Assembly: GCF_000711955.1 (NCBI RefSeq)
Contig: NZ_JONR01000027.1
Coordinates: 1-64,000 of the forward strand
Direction of reading: 5' to 3'
DNA from: Nevskia soli DSM 19509
GTDB lineage: Bacteria; Pseudomonadota; Gammaproteobacteria; Nevskiales; Nevskiaceae
DNA: 64,000 nt
In this document: positions 39,851 to 48,952 of the stretch, piece by piece
Layout of the letters: each line of letters starts with the position of its first letter
How positions within the stretch are numbered: the first letter of the stretch is position 1
Translations under genes and position numbers: made by a program
The notes under the pieces: model-generated
Told to the model about the DNA's origin: nothing
Databases searched by the model: none
Seen by the model: the letters and a program-made list of their open reading frames with translations, nothing else

Positions 39851-39875
39851 GGATTCCTGTGCCTTGCAGTGTGTG

Positions 39876-41969
39876 TCAATTGCCGGAGAGCACGATGTGC
39901 GGTTCCGCCTCGCGTTCCTCGCGGCGCTGTTTCGGGATCAGCTGCCGCCCCGCGGCTGCGACATGCTCGGGCGTCAGGCCGAAGTGGCGATACAGCTCGG
40001 GCGCCGGCGCCGATTCGCCGAAGCGGTCGATGCCGATCACGGCACCGCTGCGGCCGACGTACTTGCGCCAGCCATCGGGATGGCCGGCTTCCACCGCCAG
40101 CGCCGGCAGGTTCGGCAGCAGCACCGCGTCGCGATAGGATGGCGGCTGCCGGTCGAACAGGCTGGTGCAGGGCATCGACACCACCCGCGCCGCGATGTCC
40201 TCCCTGGCCAGCAGCTTCTGCGCCGCCAGGGCCAGGCCTACTTCCGAACCGGTGGCGATGATCACCAGTTGCGGCACACTCACGTCGCTCAGCACGTAAC
40301 CACCGCGGCGCACGAAGCCCGTGCTGGAAGCATCGTACTGCAGCACCGGCAGGTTCTGCCGCGACAGCAGCAGGGCCGCGGGGCCGTTCTCGCGTTGCAG
40401 GGCTTCGAGCCAGGCGACGCTGGTCTCCAGGGCGTCGGCCGGCCGCCACACGTCCAGGTTCGGAATCAGCCGCAGGGACGCGGCATGCTCGATCGGCTGG
40501 TGTGTCGGTCCATCCTCGCCCAGGCCGATCGAGTCATGGGTGAAGACGTGGATCACGCGCAGGTTCATCAGCGCCGCCATGCGCACGGCGTTGCGGCTGT
40601 AGTCGCTGAAGGTGAGGAAGGTGCCGCCGTAGGGAATGAAACCACCGTGCAAGGCGACGCCGTTCATGATGGCGGCCATGCCGAATTCGCGCACGCCGTA
40701 GTGCAGGTAGTTGCCCCTGCCTTCGCTGTCCACCGACACGCAGCCCTGGAAATCGGTCAGGTTGGAGCCGGTGAGGTCGGCCGAGCCACCCAGCAGCTCA
40801 GGCATGCCTGGGCCGATCTGCTCCAGCGCCTGCTGCGAGGCCTTGCGCGTCGCCACTTCCTTGCGATTGGCGAGGGCGTTGTCGAGCAGGGCCTTGGCCC
40901 TCTGCTCGAAATCCGGCGGGAACTCGCCGCCCAGCCGGCGCGCGAATTCCTTCGCCAGTTGCGGGTGCGCCGCGTCGTAGGCGGCGAAGGCATCGCACCA
41001 CTGCGCCTGCGCGCGGCTGCCGCGCGAACGGGCATCCCAGGCCTCGCGCACATCCCCTGGAATCTCGAACGGCGCATGCGGCCAGTCCAGCGCGGCGCGC
41101 GTCGCCGCCACTTCCTCAGCACCCAGGGCCGCGCCGTGCACGCCTTCACCGCCCTGCTTGTTCGGCGCGCCCCTGCCGATCATGGTCTTGCAACAGATCA
41201 GCGTCGGGCGCCCATCCGCCTCGCGGGACTGGCGGCGGGCGCGGATCAGGGCTCGGTCCACCGCGCCGGCGTCGTGACCATCGACGCCGCAGATCACGTT
41301 CCAGCCGTAGGCGCGGAAGCGGGCCGGCGTGTCGTCGCCGAACCAGCCTGCCACCGGGCCGTCGATGGAAATGCCGTTGTCGTCGTAGAAGGCGATCAGC
41401 TTGGACAGGCGCAACGTGCCGGCCAGGGAGCAGACCTCGTGGCTGATCCCTTCCATCAGGCAGCCATCACCCATGAACACGTAGGTGTGATGATCGACGA
41501 TCTCGTGACCGGGCCGGTTGAACTCGGCCGCAAGAAGCTTTTCCGCCAATGCCATGCCCACTGCATTACTCAAACCTTGCCCCAGCGGCCCGGTGGTGGT
41601 TTCCACTCCAGGCGTGAGGCCGTGTTCCGGATGCCCCGGCGTCTTCGAATGCAGCTGGCGAAAATGCTTCAAGTCCTCGATCGACAGGTCATAGCCGCTC
41701 AGGTGCAACAGGCCGTAGAGCAGCATCGAGGCATGGCCGTTGGACAGTACGAAACGATCGCGGTCGCACCAGTGCGGGTCGGTCGGGTCATGTTTGAGGT
41801 GCCCGTTCCACAGCACCTCGGCAATTTCCGCCATGCCCATCGGCGCGCCCGGATGGCCGGATTTCGCTTTCTCCACCGCGTCGACCGCCAGCATGCGCAG
41901 AGCATCAGCCATGCGCTGCGGCAGCTCACGCGCTGCGGGAGCCGGTTGCGGATTGGTGCGTGCGAACAT
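39876..41969 (-). CDS. cbbT: transketolase
   Basis: A 697-residue thiamine-diphosphate enzyme transferring two-carbon units between sugar phosphates. Thiamine-binding motifs include KSGHPGAPMGMAEIAEVLW near the start, HTYVFMGDGCLMEGISHEV, and FLTFSDYSRNAVRMAALM with THDSIGLGEDGPTHQPIEH in the pyrimidine domain. The end, RHFGLTPEHVAAAGRQLI, is typical. ATG 41969 is chosen over the upstream in-frame ATG because the standard N-terminus begins near MADALRMLAVDAVEKA. It is 10 bp from cbbP. Confidence 0.96.
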   Translation of the reverse strand: MFARTNPQPAPAARELPQRMADALRMLAVDAVEKAKSGHPGAPMGMAEIAEVLWNGHLKHDPTDPHWCDRDRFVLSNGHASMLLYGLLHLSGYDLSIEDLKHFRQLHSKTPGHPEHGLTPGVETTTGPLGQGLSNAVGMALAEKLLAAEFNRPGHEIVDHHTYVFMGDGCLMEGISHEVCSLAGTLRLSKLIAFYDDNGISIDGPVAGWFGDDTPARFRAYGWNVICGVDGHDAGAVDRALIRARRQSREADGRPTLICCKTMIGRGAPNKQGGEGVHGAALGAEEVAATRAALDWPHAPFEIPGDVREAWDARSRGSRAQAQWCDAFAAYDAAHPQLAKEFARRLGGEFPPDFEQRAKALLDNALANRKEVATRKASQQALEQIGPGMPELLGGSADLTGSNLTDFQGCVSVDSEGRGNYLHYGVREFGMAAIMNGVALHGGFIPYGGTFLTFSDYSRNAVRMAALMNLRVIHVFTHDSIGLGEDGPTHQPIEHAASLRLIPNLDVWRPADALETSVAWLEALQRENGPAALLLSRQNLPVLQYDASSTGFVRRGGYVLSDVSVPQLVIIATGSEVGLALAAQKLLAREDIAARVVSMPCTSLFDRQPPSYRDAVLLPNLPALAVEAGHPDGWRKYVGRSGAVIGIDRFGESAPAPELYRHFGLTPEHVAAAGRQLIPKQRREEREAEPHIVLSGN

Positions 41970-41979
41970 GATCGCCTCC

Positions 41980-42855
41980 TCAGACACGCCGCTTCTGGTC
42001 CATCAGGCGCAGGATCATCGGCGTGAAGATCAGCTGCATCGCCAGGCCCATCTTGCCGCCCGGAACCAGGATCGAATTCGGCCGCGTCATCATCGAGTCG
42101 TGCAGCATCGACAGCAGGTAGGGAAAGTCGATGCCCTTGGGATTGGCGAAGCGGATCACCACCATGCTCTCGTCAGGCGTCGGGATATCCTTGGCAATGA
42201 AGGGATTGGAAGTATCCACCGTCGGCACGCGCTGGAAGTTGACGTGGGTGCGCGAGAACTGCGGGCAGATATGCTTCACGTAGTCCGGCATGCGCCGAAG
42301 AATGGTCTCCACCACCGCCTCCTGCGAATAGCCGCGCAGGTTCTGGTCACGATGCAGCTTCTGGATCCATTCCAGATTGATGATCGGCACCACGCCGATC
42401 AGCAGGTCCGGGTAACGGGCGATATCGATGTCCTCGCTCACCGCGCCGCCGTGCAGGCCCTCGTAGAACAGCAGGTCGGTATCGGGCGGGATTTCCTCCC
42501 ACGGCGTGAAGGTGCCCGGATCCTGCTTGAAGGGCGCCGCTTCCTCGGCGTCGTGCAGGTACTTGCGCACGCGGCCGCTGCCGTTCTCGCCATAGCTGCG
42601 GAACATCGCCTCCAGCTCCGCCAGCAGGTTCGCCTCGGGGCCGAAGTGGCTGAAGTTCGGGTTGTCGGACTTCTCGGTGTCCTTCAACGCCTGGCGCATG
42701 CCCTTGCGGTCGAAACGGTGGAAGGCGTCGCCCTCGACGACCTGCACCTTGTCGATTTTTTCGCGGCGGAAGATATGCTTGAAGCTCTCCATGACCGTGG
42801 TGGTACCGGCGCCGGAGGAGCCGGTGACCGCGATGATCGGGTGTTTCTTGGACAT
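41980..42855 (-). CDS. cbbP: phosphoribulokinase
   Basis: A 291-residue kinase making ribulose-1,5-bisphosphate from ribulose-5-phosphate and ATP, one of the two enzymes unique to the Calvin cycle. The P-loop is VTGSSGAGTTTVMESF. Catalytic residues lie in VEGDAFHRFDRKGMR and LLFYEGLHGGAV. The length is that of the proteobacterial class I enzyme. ATG 42855 removes an upstream in-frame extension that belongs to cbbF in another frame. It follows cbbF by 25 bp. Confidence 0.97.
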   Translation of the reverse strand: MSKKHPIIAVTGSSGAGTTTVMESFKHIFRREKIDKVQVVEGDAFHRFDRKGMRQALKDTEKSDNPNFSHFGPEANLLAELEAMFRSYGENGSGRVRKYLHDAEEAAPFKQDPGTFTPWEEIPPDTDLLFYEGLHGGAVSEDIDIARYPDLLIGVVPIINLEWIQKLHRDQNLRGYSQEAVVETILRRMPDYVKHICPQFSRTHVNFQRVPTVDTSNPFIAKDIPTPDESMVVIRFANPKGIDFPYLLSMLHDSMMTRPNSILVPGGKMGLAMQLIFTPMILRLMDQKRRV

Positions 42856-42880
42856 GGTTGGATCGTCCCTTGGTGATGGG

Positions 42881-43963
42881 CTAAGTCGCTTCTTGCCGGT
42901 ACAGCGATCGCTCGTTGAACAGCGGCGAGACATAGGGCTGGTCCGCGCCGCAGTCGAACTCCTGGTGGTAGCGCTCGATGCGCGCCACCTCGTTGCTCGA
43001 ACCGAGCACCACAGGCACACGCTGGTGGATGTTGGTGGGTGCGACATCAAGCATGCGGCCGCGGCCGGTGCTGGCCGCTCCACCCGCCTGTTCGATCAGC
43101 ATCGCCATCGGGTTGGCCTCGTAAAGCAGGCGCAGGCGGCCGGAGCGCACCGGGTCCTTGGTGAAGCTGGGATACATGAAGACGCCGCCGCGCATCAGGA
43201 TGCGATGCACTTCCGCCACCATCGAGGCGATCCAGCGCATGTTGAAATCACGCTCGCGCACGCCGCTGCGGCCAGCCTTGCACTCCCCCACATAGCGCTG
43301 GATCGGCGGCTCCCAGAAGCGCTCGTTGGAAACGTTGATGGCGAACTCGCTGGTGTCCGCCGGAATGGTCAGGTCCGGATGGGTCAGTATGAAGTTGCCG
43401 ATCTCACGGTCCAGGGTGAAGCCGTGGGTGCCACGCCCGACCGTCAGCACCAGCATGGTCGAAGGTCCGTACAGGGCATAGCCGGCAGCCAGCTGTTCGC
43501 GCCCCGGCCGCAGAAAGGAAGTGGCATCCGGCGCGGCATTCGCGGTGTGCCGCAACACCGAGAAGATGGTGCCGACCGACACATTAACGTCGATATTGGA
43601 CGAGCCGTCGAGGGGGTCGAAAGCCAGCAGGTAGTTGCCGCGCGGGTATTCACCCGGAATGGCATAGGGCTCTTCCAGTTCTTCCGACACCATGCCGGCG
43701 ACCAGCCCGCCCCATTCGCAGTTGGCCAACATGGCCTCGTTGGTCAGCACGTCGAGCTTCTTCTGCGTCTCGCCCTGCACGTTCTGCACCTCAAGGGAGC
43801 CCAGGTAGCCGCCGAGGGCGCCCTTGGACACCATGGCCGAAATGCTCTTGACCGCCGCGGCGACGTCGATCAGCAGGGCTGCAAGGTCGCTCAGCGCGGC
43901 GTCGCCGCGGGTCTGCTCGATGAGAAACTTGGAAAGTGTGGTCCGTCCGTAGCGCATATTCAT
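42881..43963 (-). CDS. cbbF: class I fructose-1,6-bisphosphatase
   Basis: A 360-residue phosphatase acting on fructose-1,6-bisphosphate and probably sedoheptulose-1,7-bisphosphate. Metal and catalytic motifs are AGMVSEELEEPY, LLAFDPLDGSSNIDVNVSVG and the substrate loop RWIASMVAEVHRILMRGGVF with ANPMAMLIEQAGG. ATG 43963 gives the normal N-terminus (MNMRYGRTTLSKFLIEQTRG). It sits 80 bp after cbbX, the largest gap in the cbb operon. Confidence 0.96.
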   Translation of the reverse strand: MNMRYGRTTLSKFLIEQTRGDAALSDLAALLIDVAAAVKSISAMVSKGALGGYLGSLEVQNVQGETQKKLDVLTNEAMLANCEWGGLVAGMVSEELEEPYAIPGEYPRGNYLLAFDPLDGSSNIDVNVSVGTIFSVLRHTANAAPDATSFLRPGREQLAAGYALYGPSTMLVLTVGRGTHGFTLDREIGNFILTHPDLTIPADTSEFAINVSNERFWEPPIQRYVGECKAGRSGVRERDFNMRWIASMVAEVHRILMRGGVFMYPSFTKDPVRSGRLRLLYEANPMAMLIEQAGGAASTGRGRMLDVAPTNIHQRVPVVLGSSNEVARIERYHQEFDCGADQPYVSPLFNERSLYRQEAT

Positions 43964-44043
43964 GTGAGCGTCCTCGCTGTGCTGCGGTGAAACTTCTTGA
44001 CTACGGTTGATCGGTTGTTGGTCGGCGCTGTCCGCCCCTTGCT

Positions 44044-44979
44044 TCAGCGTGTCGAGGCGGGCGTCCGGGCTTCGACCGGGGCCTTCTGCGGCGGGTTGTC
44101 GAGAAACACGCGGCTGGCGCGGATATCGCCCTCGGTCAGGGTGCGCAGGGTCTCCACCGCCGTATCGCCGCCGTTGCCCAGCGCCGCCTCGAACAAGCGG
44201 TTGGCCTGGCGCAGGCGGGCGCGGTCCAGCGCATTCCTGACCGAGCGGGCGTTGGAGAAATTCGGCTGGTGGATGCGCCGCTCGATGTATTCGCGCAGCG
44301 CCCTCTCCGCCCCTTCGTCGAGGCAGTAGTTCATCGGCTCCAGCATCTTCTGCGCGATGGCCATCAACTCCTCCGGCGAGTAGTCCGGGAAGTCGATGTG
44401 ATGCGCGATGCGCGAGGACAGCCCCGGATTGCTGCCGAAGAAGGTGTCCATGCGATCCTTGTAGCCGGCCAGGATCACCACCAGATCGTCGCGGTGGTTC
44501 TCCATCACCTGCAGCAGGATCTCGATCGCTTCCTGGCCGTAGTCTCGCTCGTTCTCCGGACGGTGCAGGTAATAGGCCTCGTCGATGAACAGCACGCCGC
44601 CCATGGCCTTCTTCAGGATCTCCTTGGTCTTCGGCGCGGTATGGCCGATGTACTGGCCAACCAGGTCGTCGCGGGTCACGCTGACCAGGTGACCGGTGCG
44701 CACATAGCCGAGCCGGTGCAGGATATCGGCCATGCGCAGCGCCACCGTGGTCTTGCCGGTGCCGGGATTGCCGGTGAAGCACATGTGCAGGCTCGGCGGC
44801 TCGGCTTCGAGACCGATCTGGCTGCGCGCCCGCGACACCACCAGGAAGGCGGCGATCTCGCGGATGCGCCGCTTCACCGGGGCGAGGCCGACCAGGTCGC
44901 GATCGAGCTGGTCGAACACGTCCTGCACATTGGCCTCGCGCAGGATGCTGCGCAGGTCGATGCGGGCGGACTCTTCCAT
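44044..44979 (-). CDS. cbbX: red-type Rubisco activase CbbX
   Basis: A 311-residue AAA+ protein that removes inhibitory sugar phosphates from red-type form I Rubisco by pulling on the large-subunit C-terminus. Walker A is CFTGNPGTGKTTVALRMADI, Walker B is GVLFIDEAYYLHRPEN, the pore loop region is VGQYIGHTAPKTKEILKKAM, and the sensor/Arg-finger region includes SSRIAHHIDFPDYSPEEL. ATG 44979 fits spacing from AAGGGACTT. Placement directly after cbbS is standard for red-type operons and agrees with the form IC sequence of the large subunit. Confidence 0.96.
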   Translation of the reverse strand: MEESARIDLRSILREANVQDVFDQLDRDLVGLAPVKRRIREIAAFLVVSRARSQIGLEAEPPSLHMCFTGNPGTGKTTVALRMADILHRLGYVRTGHLVSVTRDDLVGQYIGHTAPKTKEILKKAMGGVLFIDEAYYLHRPENERDYGQEAIEILLQVMENHRDDLVVILAGYKDRMDTFFGSNPGLSSRIAHHIDFPDYSPEELMAIAQKMLEPMNYCLDEGAERALREYIERRIHQPNFSNARSVRNALDRARLRQANRLFEAALGNGGDTAVETLRTLTEGDIRASRVFLDNPPQKAPVEARTPASTR

Positions 44980-45008
44980 GGCCAAGTCCCTTCAGTCCGG
45001 CGCGCAGC

Positions 45009-45443
45009 TCAGTACCGCTCGCCTTCGGGGCGATCGGCGGCGTAGCTGCGCACGGTGTAGCGGATGTTGCGCCCGCCCACTTCCTGCCGCACCAGGCCGA
45101 AGCCCGGTTCGTGTTCCGGCCGGTTGACGATGAACGACATGCGCGGGGTTTCCCAGCCGCGGGTGGCGTCGAAGGCGGTGACGCGGATGTAATGGCCCGG
45201 GAAGGTCTTGCGGCAGGCGTTGATCTCCATCAGGATCCCGGCGGGATCCTTCAGGTCGAACATCGGCATGCCGTACATCTCCCAGTAGGTGTTGCGCGGA
45301 TGCGGATCGTCGGTGTACTCGACGTTCACCGCCCAGCCGTTCTTCAGGGCGTACTTGATCTGCGTGGTGATCTGCGCGTCGCTCAGGTCGGGCAGGAAGG
45401 AAAACTGCCCTTGCGTGAGGCGCTTGCCGTGGTTGCTCATCAT
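45009..45443 (-). CDS. cbbS: Rubisco small subunit, red-type
   Basis: A 144-residue small subunit. The N-terminus LTQGQFSFLPDLSDAQITTQ, then YALKNGWAVNVEYTDDPHPRNTYWEMYGMPMFD-type strands and the C-terminal hairpin extension (PEHEPGFGLVRQEVGGRNIR) are features of red-lineage (form IC/ID) small subunits, whose tail forms part of the central channel. ATG 45443 and the adjacent ATG 45440 are equally possible. The gap from cbbL is 20 bp. Confidence 0.96.
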   Translation of the reverse strand: MMSNHGKRLTQGQFSFLPDLSDAQITTQIKYALKNGWAVNVEYTDDPHPRNTYWEMYGMPMFDLKDPAGILMEINACRKTFPGHYIRVTAFDATRGWETPRMSFIVNRPEHEPGFGLVRQEVGGRNIRYTVRSYAADRPEGERY

Positions 45444-45463
45444 GATGGTTTCTCCGGTAGGTC

Positions 45464-46957
45464 TCAGGCGCTGGCGGTGGCGCTGGGCACGAAATCGGCG
45501 GTATCGGTCGACTCGTAGTCGAAGGTGATGTCCTTCCACACTTCGAGCGCGGACTTCAGCGGCGTGCACCACTTGGCCGCTTCTTCCAGGATCTGCGGGC
45601 CTTCCCGCAGGTAATCGCGGCCTTCATTGCGGGCCATGATCATCGCCTCCAGCGCTACGCGATTGGCCACCGCGCCGGCCTGAATGCCCATGGGATGGCC
45701 GATGGTGCCGCCGCCGAACTGCAGGATCACGTCCTCGCCGAGGTAATGGATCAATTGGTGCATCTGGCCGGCGTGGATGCCGCCCGACGCCACCGGCATG
45801 ACCTTGTTGAGCGAAGCCCAGTCCTGTTCGAAGAACAGGCCGTGCTCCAGCGACGCCGACGACTTGGTTTCGCGCAGGGTGTCGTAGAAGCCCTTGATCA
45901 TCAGCGGGTCGCCTTCCAGCTTGCCCACCACGGTGCCGGCATGGATATGGTCGACGCCGGCCATGCGCATCCACTTGCAGATGACGCGGAAGTTCATGCC
46001 GTGATTCTTCTGGCGTGAGTAGGTCGAGTTACCCGCGCGGTGCAAATGCAGGATCATGTCGTTCTTGCGCGCCCACTTGGCCATGCTCTGGATCGCCGTG
46101 TAGCCGATCACCAGGTCGATCATGACGATGGTCGAACCCAGCTCCTTGGCCAGTTCGGCGCGTTCGTACATGTCCTCCATGGTGCCTGCGGTGATGTTGA
46201 GGTAATGGCCCTTGACCTCACCCGTCGCGGCGGAAGCCTTGTTCACCGCTTCCATGCAATAGAGGAAGCGGTCGCGCCAGTGCATGAAGGGCTGCGAATT
46301 GATGTTCTCGTCGTCCTTCACGAAATCCAGTCCGCCCTTGAGGGCTTCGTACACCACGCGGCCGTAGTTGCGGCCGGACAGGCCCAGCTTGGGCTTGGTG
46401 GTGGCGCCGAGCAGCGGCCGGCCGAACTTGTCCAGCCGCTCGCGTTCCACCACGATGCCGGTGGCCGGACCCTGGAAGGTCTTGAGGTAGGCCACCGGGA
46501 TGCGCATGTCTTCCAGGCGCAGTGCCTTGATCGCCTTGAAGCCGAACACGTTGCCGATGATCGAGGCGGTGAGGTTGGCGATGGAGCCCGGCTCGAACAG
46601 GTCGAGGTCATAGGCGATGTAGGCGAAGTACTGCTGTTCGGTCCTGGTGCCCGGACCGGTGTTCGGCACCGGGTCAACGCGGTAGGCCTTGGCGCGGTAC
46701 AGGTCGCAGGCGGTCAGGCGGTCGGTCCACACCACCGTCCAGGTGGCGGTGGAGGATTCGCCCGCCACCGCGGCGGCCGCCTCGTCGGCGTCCACGCCGG
46801 CTTGCGGCGTGATGCGGAACAGCGCGATCACGTCGGTATCCAGTGGCGTGTAGTCGGGCTGCCAGTAGCCCATCTGCTTGTACTTCAACACGCCAGCGGC
46901 ATAGCGCTTCTTGGCGTCGGTGATGGGTCCAGCAGCTGCGGTGGCCGGTGCGAGCAT
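45464..46957 (-). CDS. cbbL: Rubisco large subunit, form I red-type
   Basis: A 497-residue large subunit carboxylating ribulose-1,5-bisphosphate. The catalytic Lys and the carbamylated metal-binding cluster are visible in GATTKPKLGLSGRNYGRVVY and GGLDFVKDDENINSQPF. Further motifs are LHRAGNSTYSRQKNHGMNFR, MPVASGGIHAGQMHQLIHYL and FGGGTIGHPMGIQAGA. The N-terminal KKRYAAGVLKYKQMGYWQPD is typical of form IC. ATG 46957 is used; an in-frame extension to 47011 runs into the promoter. It leads an operon of ten cbb genes and is divergent from cbbR. Confidence 0.98.
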   Translation of the reverse strand: MLAPATAAAGPITDAKKRYAAGVLKYKQMGYWQPDYTPLDTDVIALFRITPQAGVDADEAAAAVAGESSTATWTVVWTDRLTACDLYRAKAYRVDPVPNTGPGTRTEQQYFAYIAYDLDLFEPGSIANLTASIIGNVFGFKAIKALRLEDMRIPVAYLKTFQGPATGIVVERERLDKFGRPLLGATTKPKLGLSGRNYGRVVYEALKGGLDFVKDDENINSQPFMHWRDRFLYCMEAVNKASAATGEVKGHYLNITAGTMEDMYERAELAKELGSTIVMIDLVIGYTAIQSMAKWARKNDMILHLHRAGNSTYSRQKNHGMNFRVICKWMRMAGVDHIHAGTVVGKLEGDPLMIKGFYDTLRETKSSASLEHGLFFEQDWASLNKVMPVASGGIHAGQMHQLIHYLGEDVILQFGGGTIGHPMGIQAGAVANRVALEAMIMARNEGRDYLREGPQILEEAAKWCTPLKSALEVWKDITFDYESTDTADFVPSATASA

Positions 46958-47064
46958 GGTGCGGTTCCTCGTGATTAGGACTCGCAGGCATCGTAGGCGC
47001 CGCACATCCAAAGCAAAACTAAATGTTTCTTTCCATTTGCTAAGCGATCCCTTATGGTTCGGCC
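46958..47064. promoter_or_regulatory. cbb operon / cbbR divergent control region
   Basis: A 107-bp spacer between divergent cbbL and cbbR. It contains the dyad AAATG-TTTCTTTC-CATTT (47021-47038), flanked by CTAAATG and TTTGCTAAG. It has the T-N11-A form typical of LysR-type binding sites and is the AT-rich centre of the spacer. It is the probable CbbR operator, overlapping or beside both promoters. Confidence 0.65.
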
Positions 47065-48003
47065 ATGGCCATGAATCTTTCGCGCAGGGTCACCATCCGG
47101 CAACTGGAGGTCTTCGTGCACGCCGCGCGCGAGCTGAACTTCGCGCGTGTGGGCGAGACCATGCACCTGACCCAACCCGCGGTGTCGATGCAGATCCGCC
47201 AGCTCGAACAGGCAGTCGGCATCGCCCTCTTCGACAAGGTCGGCAAGCGCAAGACCCTGACCGAGGCCGGGGCCATCCTGCTTCAACACGCCTCGCGCGT
47301 CCTCGGTGAACTGCAGGACGCGGAGCAGTCTCTCCAGGCCCTGCAAGGCCTGGCCGGCGGTTCGATCACGGTGGGGCTGGTCAGTACCGCAAAGTATTTC
47401 GCACCGAAACTGCTGGCGATGTTCAGCCAGCATCATCCCGGCGTGGAGGTGCGTTTCGTCGTCGGCAACCGCGAGACGCTGGTGCAGCTGCTGCGCGAGA
47501 ACCAGACCGATCTTGCGCTGATGGGCCGGCCTCCGCGCGAACTGGACACGATCTCGGAGCCGCTGGCGGAGAATCCCAATGTGATGGTGGCGCCGGTGAA
47601 CCATCGCCTGGCCAAGGCCGGCCGTTTCGACATCCAGGAACTGCGGCAGGACACCTTCCTGCTGCGCGAAGCCGGCTCCGGCACGCGGCTGATGATGGAG
47701 GAATTCCTGCGCGGGCATCTGTTCACGCCGGCCAAGGTCGCCACCATGGGCAGCAACGAAACGATCAAGCAGGCGGTGATGGCGGGGCTGGGCATCAGCC
47801 TGCTGTCGCTGCATACCCTGTCGCTGGAACTGCGCAGTGGCGAGATCGCCCTGCTGGACGTCGACGGGCTGCCGGTGCAGCGCGTCTGGAACGTGGTGCA
47901 CGCGCGCAAGCGCCAGCTGTCGCCGGCGGCGGTGGCGTTCCGGCGCTTCCTGATCGAGGAAACGCAGGCCTACCTGAACACGGCGTTCGGCAAGCTGCTG
48001 TAG
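47065..48003 (+). CDS. cbbR: LysR-type Calvin-cycle activator CbbR
   Basis: A 312-residue LysR-type regulator. The winged-helix domain is in residues 1-65 (VTIRQLEVFVHAARELNFAR then MHLTQPAVSMQIRQLEQAVG), followed by the linker helix and two effector subdomains (GGSITVGLVSTAKYFAPKLL; LMGRPPRELDTISEPLAENP with NPNVMVAPVNHRLA). Those segments are characteristic of CbbR, which responds to metabolites such as RuBP, phosphoenolpyruvate or NADPH. ATG 47065 is used. It is divergent from cbbL and separated only by its likely operator. Confidence 0.95.
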   Translation: MAMNLSRRVTIRQLEVFVHAARELNFARVGETMHLTQPAVSMQIRQLEQAVGIALFDKVGKRKTLTEAGAILLQHASRVLGELQDAEQSLQALQGLAGGSITVGLVSTAKYFAPKLLAMFSQHHPGVEVRFVVGNRETLVQLLRENQTDLALMGRPPRELDTISEPLAENPNVMVAPVNHRLAKAGRFDIQELRQDTFLLREAGSGTRLMMEEFLRGHLFTPAKVATMGSNETIKQAVMAGLGISLLSLHTLSLELRSGEIALLDVDGLPVQRVWNVVHARKRQLSPAAVAFRRFLIEETQAYLNTAFGKLL

Positions 48004-48023
48004 CGCTGCTTTGGCGGCAGCCT

Positions 48024-48323
48024 TCACTTCTTCGGTTCTTCCTTGCCGGTGGGTTCATCGGCGCAGCCCTGCCCGCTTGCGCCGGAACTGGAAGAATGCA
48101 GCTGGCAAGACAGATCCGAGCGCCGCACCTGTTCCACCGGGGCGCCGAACGGGCGCACGCATTCCGCGTGACCGCTGACCGGACTCACCAGGGCTTCCAG
48201 GCACTTTGGCGGCGAAGCAGGCTTGTCCTGTGCCGGGGCCGCATCGTCGGCTCCAACAGCATGGACGCCTACGGTGGCAAGCAGGCTCATGGCCAGCAAG
48301 GCGTTGCAGAAGTGGCTTCGCAT
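48024..48323 (-). CDS. small secreted cysteine-containing protein
   Basis: A 99-residue protein with signal peptide (ALLAMSLLATVGVHAVGA) and a polar mature part of about 75 residues with four cysteines (PPKCLEALV, HAECVRPFG, DLSCQLHSS, GQGCADEP), suggesting two disulphides. GGAGGAGACC precedes ATG 48323. I do not recognise the family. It converges with cbbR, ending 20 bp from it, and is divergent from the KSI-type gene. Export and disulphide bonding are predictions from the sequence. Confidence 0.65.
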   Translation of the reverse strand: MRSHFCNALLAMSLLATVGVHAVGADDAAPAQDKPASPPKCLEALVSPVSGHAECVRPFGAPVEQVRRSDLSCQLHSSSSGASGQGCADEPTGKEEPKK

Positions 48324-48483
48324 CCGGTCTCCTCCTGCCGCCTTATGGGCTTGTCTTCAATAGCGGCCAGGAGACTGTATGTAACGAATCGCGCCCCGAT
48401 TCAACTGTGTCAAATGCGCGCCATGGGACTTTAAAGCGGAGGAAACAACCATATTGATGGCAACGCACCTAAAATATGCGGAA

Positions 48484-48508
48484 GACCGGCCTCGGTTTTA
48501 TGCCGGTC
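48484..48508. promoter_or_regulatory. hairpin in the leader of the KSI/GNAT/nitrilase unit
   Basis: GACCGGC (48484-48490) and GCCGGTC (48502-48508) bracket the loop CTCGGTTTTAT, 37 bp before the KSI-type start codon. It has no following T run on the plus strand, so it is more likely a leader structure or operator than a terminator. Otherwise I see no gene in 48324-48544. Confidence 0.4.
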
Positions 48509-48544
48509 GGCAATTTTCAGTGCAGGTTTTTTGGAGAGATCGAC

Positions 48545-48952
48545 ATGTCGCAGGCCACCCGCCAGTTGCTCGAACGCTATTACGCCGCCTTCAATGCCGG
48601 CGACTGGGACACCTTCCTCGGCATGCTGACCGAGGACGTGGCGCATGACATCAACCAGGGGGCGCGCGAAGTCGGCCGCGCCGCGTTCGCCAAGTTCATG
48701 GAGCGCATGAACACCTCCTACAGCGAGCAGATCGCGGACATCGTGATCATGCCCAGCGCCGACGGCACGCGTGCCGCGGTGGAGTTCACCGTGCTCGGCA
48801 CCTACCTGAAGACCGACGAGGGCCTGCCCGAGGCGCACGGCCAGAAGTACAAGCTGCCGGGCGGCGCCTTCTTCGACATCCGCGACGGCAAGGTGGCGCG
48901 GGTCACCAACTACTACAACCTGCAGGACTGGCTGAAGCAGGTCGGCGCCTGA
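48545..48952 (+). CDS. ketosteroid isomerase-related protein (SnoaL-like fold)
   Basis: A 135-residue protein of the NTF2-like superfamily (QLLERYYAAFNAGDWDTFLG then EDVAHDINQGAREVGRAAFA and GGAFFDIRDGKVARVTNYYN). Such cone-shaped folds serve as small isomerases, hydrolases or binding proteins; no catalytic residue set can be assigned. ATG 48545 follows GGAGAG. Its stop overlaps the next start (TGATG), and the third gene is also overlapped, so three proteins are made together. No function is known to me. Confidence 0.8.
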   Translation: MSQATRQLLERYYAAFNAGDWDTFLGMLTEDVAHDINQGAREVGRAAFAKFMERMNTSYSEQIADIVIMPSADGTRAAVEFTVLGTYLKTDEGLPEAHGQKYKLPGGAFFDIRDGKVARVTNYYNLQDWLKQVGA

